Source of the DNA: Prolixibacteraceae bacterium
Lineage (GTDB): Bacteria > Bacteroidota > Bacteroidia > Bacteroidales > Prolixibacteraceae
Direction: 5' to 3'
Length of the DNA stretch: 64,000 nt
Assembly (NCBI GenBank): GCA_019856515.1
Contig: CP082230.1
Span: 682,001 to 746,000, forward strand
Both the position numbers and the translations under genes were made by a program. The notes beneath the pieces were generated by a model. It did not search any database. It was not told the origin of the DNA and was given only the letters and a program-made list of their open reading frames with translations. How positions within the stretch are numbered: the stretch's first letter is position 1; every line of letters starts with the position of its first letter. Shown piece after piece: positions 61,044-64,000 of this stretch.

Positions 61044-61933
61044 AACTTACGAAATTCTCTTGGAGTAATACCAACCTGCTTCTTAAAGAACTTTGTAAAA
61101 TTTGTAACTTCAACGAAACCCATCTTATAAGCAACTTCATTAATTGGGAAAGAAGTCTGAACAAGTAATGATTTTGATTGTAAGATCAAATAATCCATTA
61201 TAATTTGTTTCGGACTTTTACCAGTAGCCTTACGAACGCACTCCGAAAGGTACACTTTACTCACAAACAAACGTTTAGCATACGAACACACATCCTTTTC
61301 CTTAACAATATTCATGCTTACCATCTCTTCAAATTGACAGGCAATCTCTTGAAATCGATGCATCTTTACCTCATGAACATCAGCACGAAGAATACGTTTT
61401 ATACGATGCATCAAGATTGAAAACATCGACCGAACCATTTCCAAACTACTAGTGTCACGAATCTTCACTTCATCTTTCATGTGATCTATAACATGGACCA
61501 ATTCATCAATATCTGATGATGATAATTCATAAACAGAAGGGGTATAAACACGAAAAAATGGAAAACTATTCTGAACCAAATAGTCTTTATCATACCGTGT
61601 TAAAAAGGAGGATCTAAACATTATTGCGACACCTTCAACCTCAACACGACCTAGCTGATCACCTGAAGCATTCTCACAACTAAACATTTGACTTGGGGAA
61701 TAAAAACCAATAGTAGAGTCTAAATTAGTATACCTTTCTGCACCAATATTCACTTGTCCTCGATAAATTTTACTTATTGATATTTCAAATATATCATGCA
61801 AAAATGGAACCGCAGCTAGTTTCCCAGCAGCTAAGTCCTTTAAATCCACAATAAAAAAATCTGAGGTCAAACAATAGGCATTTATATCTGATTTTTCTAA
61901 ATATTCTTGTATATCTTGAACGCAATTCATCAT
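61028..61933 (-). CDS. AraC family transcriptional regulator
   Basis: 301 residues. The N-terminal ~170 residues are a cupin-like sensor region without a recognised ligand motif (AAVPFLHDIFEISISKIYRGQVNIG). The C-terminal ~100 residues form the double helix-turn-helix: RLFVSKVYLSECVRKATGKSPKQIIMDY and INEVAYKMGFVEVTNFTKFFKKQVGITPREFRKL, with the conserved FxxxxNFTKFFKKxxGxTPxxFR second motif. Target genes are not evident; the neighbours are unrelated. Two adjacent ATG codons offer the start. Confidence 0.92.
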   Translation of the reverse strand: MMNCVQDIQEYLEKSDINAYCLTSDFFIVDLKDLAAGKLAAVPFLHDIFEISISKIYRGQVNIGAERYTNLDSTIGFYSPSQMFSCENASGDQLGRVEVEGVAIMFRSSFLTRYDKDYLVQNSFPFFRVYTPSVYELSSSDIDELVHVIDHMKDEVKIRDTSSLEMVRSMFSILMHRIKRILRADVHEVKMHRFQEIACQFEEMVSMNIVKEKDVCSYAKRLFVSKVYLSECVRKATGKSPKQIIMDYLILQSKSLLVQTSFPINEVAYKMGFVEVTNFTKFFKKQVGITPREFRKLTEEE

Positions 61934-62449
61934 TATTTCAAATAAGTTTCTAATATAAAAGTATAGTAATTATCCATTATACTGGGTAAATTCTAAAAAA
62001 ACATCGAAAAGAATGTTCAATTCCTAATAATTTCATACTACTCAATTTCAAGACCACAAAGAACTCAACATCACTTGGTGTAATAATATCTACCACTGAC
62101 ACTCTAAAAAATAGAATGAATAACACAACATTTCTATGACAACATCACCTAATAACATAACAAACTGCATTACAACACCTTGAAAAAGACTCACAACAAA
62201 AAAAATAATCAATAAGATGTAAAACAAATCAGATATTTGAACAAAATACAGCTATTTTTAATGTAACGACATCTTCGATTTTCTTAGTATAAGGCTATAA
62301 TCTAGCGAATAACTTGACAAGACCAATATTCAACGTAAAACAACACGTACGACATATAACAACTTTAGAATTCATCCTTAAACACGAGGATAATTTTCAA
62401 TCCGACCAGTTACAAACAAACCACATAACGACTAATCCAATACAATAAA
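61934..62449. other. AT-rich intergenic region
   Basis: 516 bp between two minus-strand genes. It must hold the AraC promoter and the end of the PepSY transcript. I saw no gene, strong hairpin or repeat. Confidence 0.5.
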
Positions 62450-63985
62450 TTATTGATGCTTCTTTTTCCTATACTTCCGCCACCACAGGATAAATCCACT
62501 AATAAAAACAGAAATCCCAATCATTCCAGACAATGGAACAATTAATATATAAAAATCACCAAGCAAATCTCTAAAGATACGCCCTGTATGTATTTCTAAA
62601 CATAGACTCCATAATGAAATCGGAGAGGATCTCACAACAGACTCTGGCATCTCAGAATATTCGCGACCTAAATTAGAGGGTACTACACCTTTAAAATAGT
62701 CAACAATAAACCTTTCGCCCATCTCGCCATGCAGCAGACCTGTTACAACTTGGTCACCTACAGGCCTACCCGATTTTTTAGGGATGTACACTTTTCTGGT
62801 TACATAGTTCATCACAGTTGAGCTCTCCGGACTCCAAACAAATAACCCACTGAATGAACCTATTAAAAATGACCCGTTGGCTTGTTCTTCTAATACATTT
62901 ATTCCCATCACACTAACAGGAGGCTGAACCTTATATCGAATTGGCTGATGATCTAAAGAACTCAAACGATAAATTCCTTTTGATGAAGCCAAAACAAATT
63001 CATTCCTCAATGACGAATAGTGAATATCCCTTAAATTATCAAACCAAGGATTATCCTGATCTAAATGAGACCCAGGGATAGGAGCAACCTTACTACTCGC
63101 AATGGTAATAATCAACGGAGGTCGAAGAAACATTCCGGTAAAAGTCAATAAAATAAACAATACAAAACACCAAACACCAATCTTATTATGCCATTGAATT
63201 GAGACACGATTCCAATAGCTAAGCTTCTTTGTCCCAAGCTTTGCTCTCTTCCGTCGTTTAATCCAATCTGGAAACATAAAAAAGACAATTCCCGTCACAG
63301 AAATAATGATTAATAGTATCCCTAAAAAATCAACAAAAAGAACTCCACCAATACCAAATAATGCTCCAGAATGCAATTCCCACACTGTAGTAAACAGAGA
63401 CACCACCTTTTCATAATTACTTGGAGCTTTAAGCACAACTTTCTCAAAAGCAACATTACCTTCTGATTTTGTCACACCATAAAACACAGCATTACGATTA
63501 ATCACATATATCGTATCACCAAAATTCGTTAGTCCTACAAATCGAGGATAATCAGTTTCAATCTTAACAAGAATCCATTTCAGTTGATCTTGGTTCCAGC
63601 GATACAACCCAAACTGTGTCGCGGCATATGTTGTCCCATCAGGCATTCGACAAACATCATTAACCTTTCGATGATCCACACCATTGGGAAATCCACCATT
63701 TAACGATTGAAAGTCATCCCGGTCTTTATTGGTAGCCCACACTCCAACAGAACCATAAATAAGAATACTATCATCTGTTATTTTCAAATCCCCTTTCAGT
63801 GCAGCATTATTCCAACCATCATATTCAAAAGAACTAGGCAATAATGATCTTGAAACATCCATATGTGAAATCAATCCCCTATGGTTAAGTAAAATACCCG
63901 ACAGACCATAATACAAAAAGAAAAATGCTAAAATAAATCCAGGCCAGTGATGTAATCTTTTACTCTTCGAAATCTTCTTACCCAT
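62450..63985 (-). CDS. PepSY-associated inner-membrane protein
   Basis: 511 residues. A short basic N-terminus (KKISKSKRLHHWPGF) leads into helix 1 (ILAFFFLYYGLSGILLNH), then a periplasmic domain of about 170 residues, helix 2 (LLIIISVTGIVFFMFPDWIKRRKR), helix 3 (IGVWCFVLFILLTFTGMFL), a second periplasmic domain with propeller-like repeats, and a final helix (IVPLSGMIGISVFISGFILWWRKYRKKK). The HHW/LHHWPG and WHNKIG histidine motifs fit the PepSY-TM family, often linked to TonB-dependent iron uptake and ferric reduction. The upstream neighbour is outside the window, so iron linkage is inference. The gene appears complete. Confidence 0.82.
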   Translation of the reverse strand: MGKKISKSKRLHHWPGFILAFFFLYYGLSGILLNHRGLISHMDVSRSLLPSSFEYDGWNNAALKGDLKITDDSILIYGSVGVWATNKDRDDFQSLNGGFPNGVDHRKVNDVCRMPDGTTYAATQFGLYRWNQDQLKWILVKIETDYPRFVGLTNFGDTIYVINRNAVFYGVTKSEGNVAFEKVVLKAPSNYEKVVSLFTTVWELHSGALFGIGGVLFVDFLGILLIIISVTGIVFFMFPDWIKRRKRAKLGTKKLSYWNRVSIQWHNKIGVWCFVLFILLTFTGMFLRPPLIITIASSKVAPIPGSHLDQDNPWFDNLRDIHYSSLRNEFVLASSKGIYRLSSLDHQPIRYKVQPPVSVMGINVLEEQANGSFLIGSFSGLFVWSPESSTVMNYVTRKVYIPKKSGRPVGDQVVTGLLHGEMGERFIVDYFKGVVPSNLGREYSEMPESVVRSSPISLWSLCLEIHTGRIFRDLLGDFYILIVPLSGMIGISVFISGFILWWRKYRKKKHQ

Positions 63986-64000
63986 ATCTCAAAAATTATT

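Overview
The window is chromosomal DNA from a low-GC, AT-rich member of the Bacteroidota, probably a marine or anaerobic Marinilabiliales/Prolixibacteraceae-like lineage. The placement rests on several features seen together: TAnnTTTG-type -7 boxes 20-75 nt upstream of many starts, few Shine-Dalgarno sequences, many SCx-type lipoprotein signals, phylum-typical families (DUF4494, DUF3276/PUR, GH97, ISAon1-type IS, DUF6624), an N-terminally extended NusB, and the nusB-DUF1573-yajC-ybbR-coaE gene order. The species call is inference. No rRNA, tRNA, CRISPR array, prophage or replication origin was recognised.

Layout. 1-3 kb: pyrimidine genes pyrK-pyrD and a small XRE repressor-like gene, followed by 0.9 kb without genes that holds TACAnnTGTA palindromes. 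3-8 kb: an IspA-like membrane protein, two tandem FKBP lipoproteins and a DHH phosphoesterase (divergent from ndk), and an NHL-propeller Tat lipoprotein. 8.5-14 kb: a Cys-rich small protein with an exported Ntn-hydrolase, a 190-bp long inverted repeat, a metzincin lipoprotein, and a 5'-nucleotidase split over two genes. 14-20.7 kb: DUF4494, a GNAT-like enzyme, an exported S9 peptidase whose start codon lies in a perfect inverted repeat, MATE and EamA transporters. 20.8-29.2 kb: NhaA, a GH97 glucosidase, a TonB-dependent receptor and an M13 metallopeptidase. 29.4-37.2 kb: two related small membrane proteins, a sialate O-acetylesterase, an orphan secreted protein, a sugar kinase/nucleotidyltransferase pair and a threonine aldolase.

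37.6-41.8 kb is a housekeeping operon (nusB, DUF1573, yajC, ybbR, coaE, TerB-DnaJ protein) behind a textbook Bacteroidota promoter. 41.9-43.8 kb is a decayed ISAon1-type (ISL3 family) insertion sequence. 43.9-45.5 kb holds a PUR-domain nucleic-acid-binding protein and a DUF6624 protein. 45.7-53.5 kb holds a complete RND efflux operon (MFP-RND-TolC) transcribed divergently from a LytS/LytTR two-component pair. 53.5-64 kb holds a short-chain dehydrogenase, yaaA, topB, a DUF308 protein, an SLC13/RCK transporter, a beta-barrel protein, a 64-aa conserved protein, an AraC regulator and a PepSY-type membrane protein at the right edge.

Most of the window is ordinary core genome. The parts most worth a second look are non-coding: the palindrome cluster beside the XRE gene, the 190-bp hairpin, and two inverted repeats that touch start codons (S9 peptidase and short-chain dehydrogenase).
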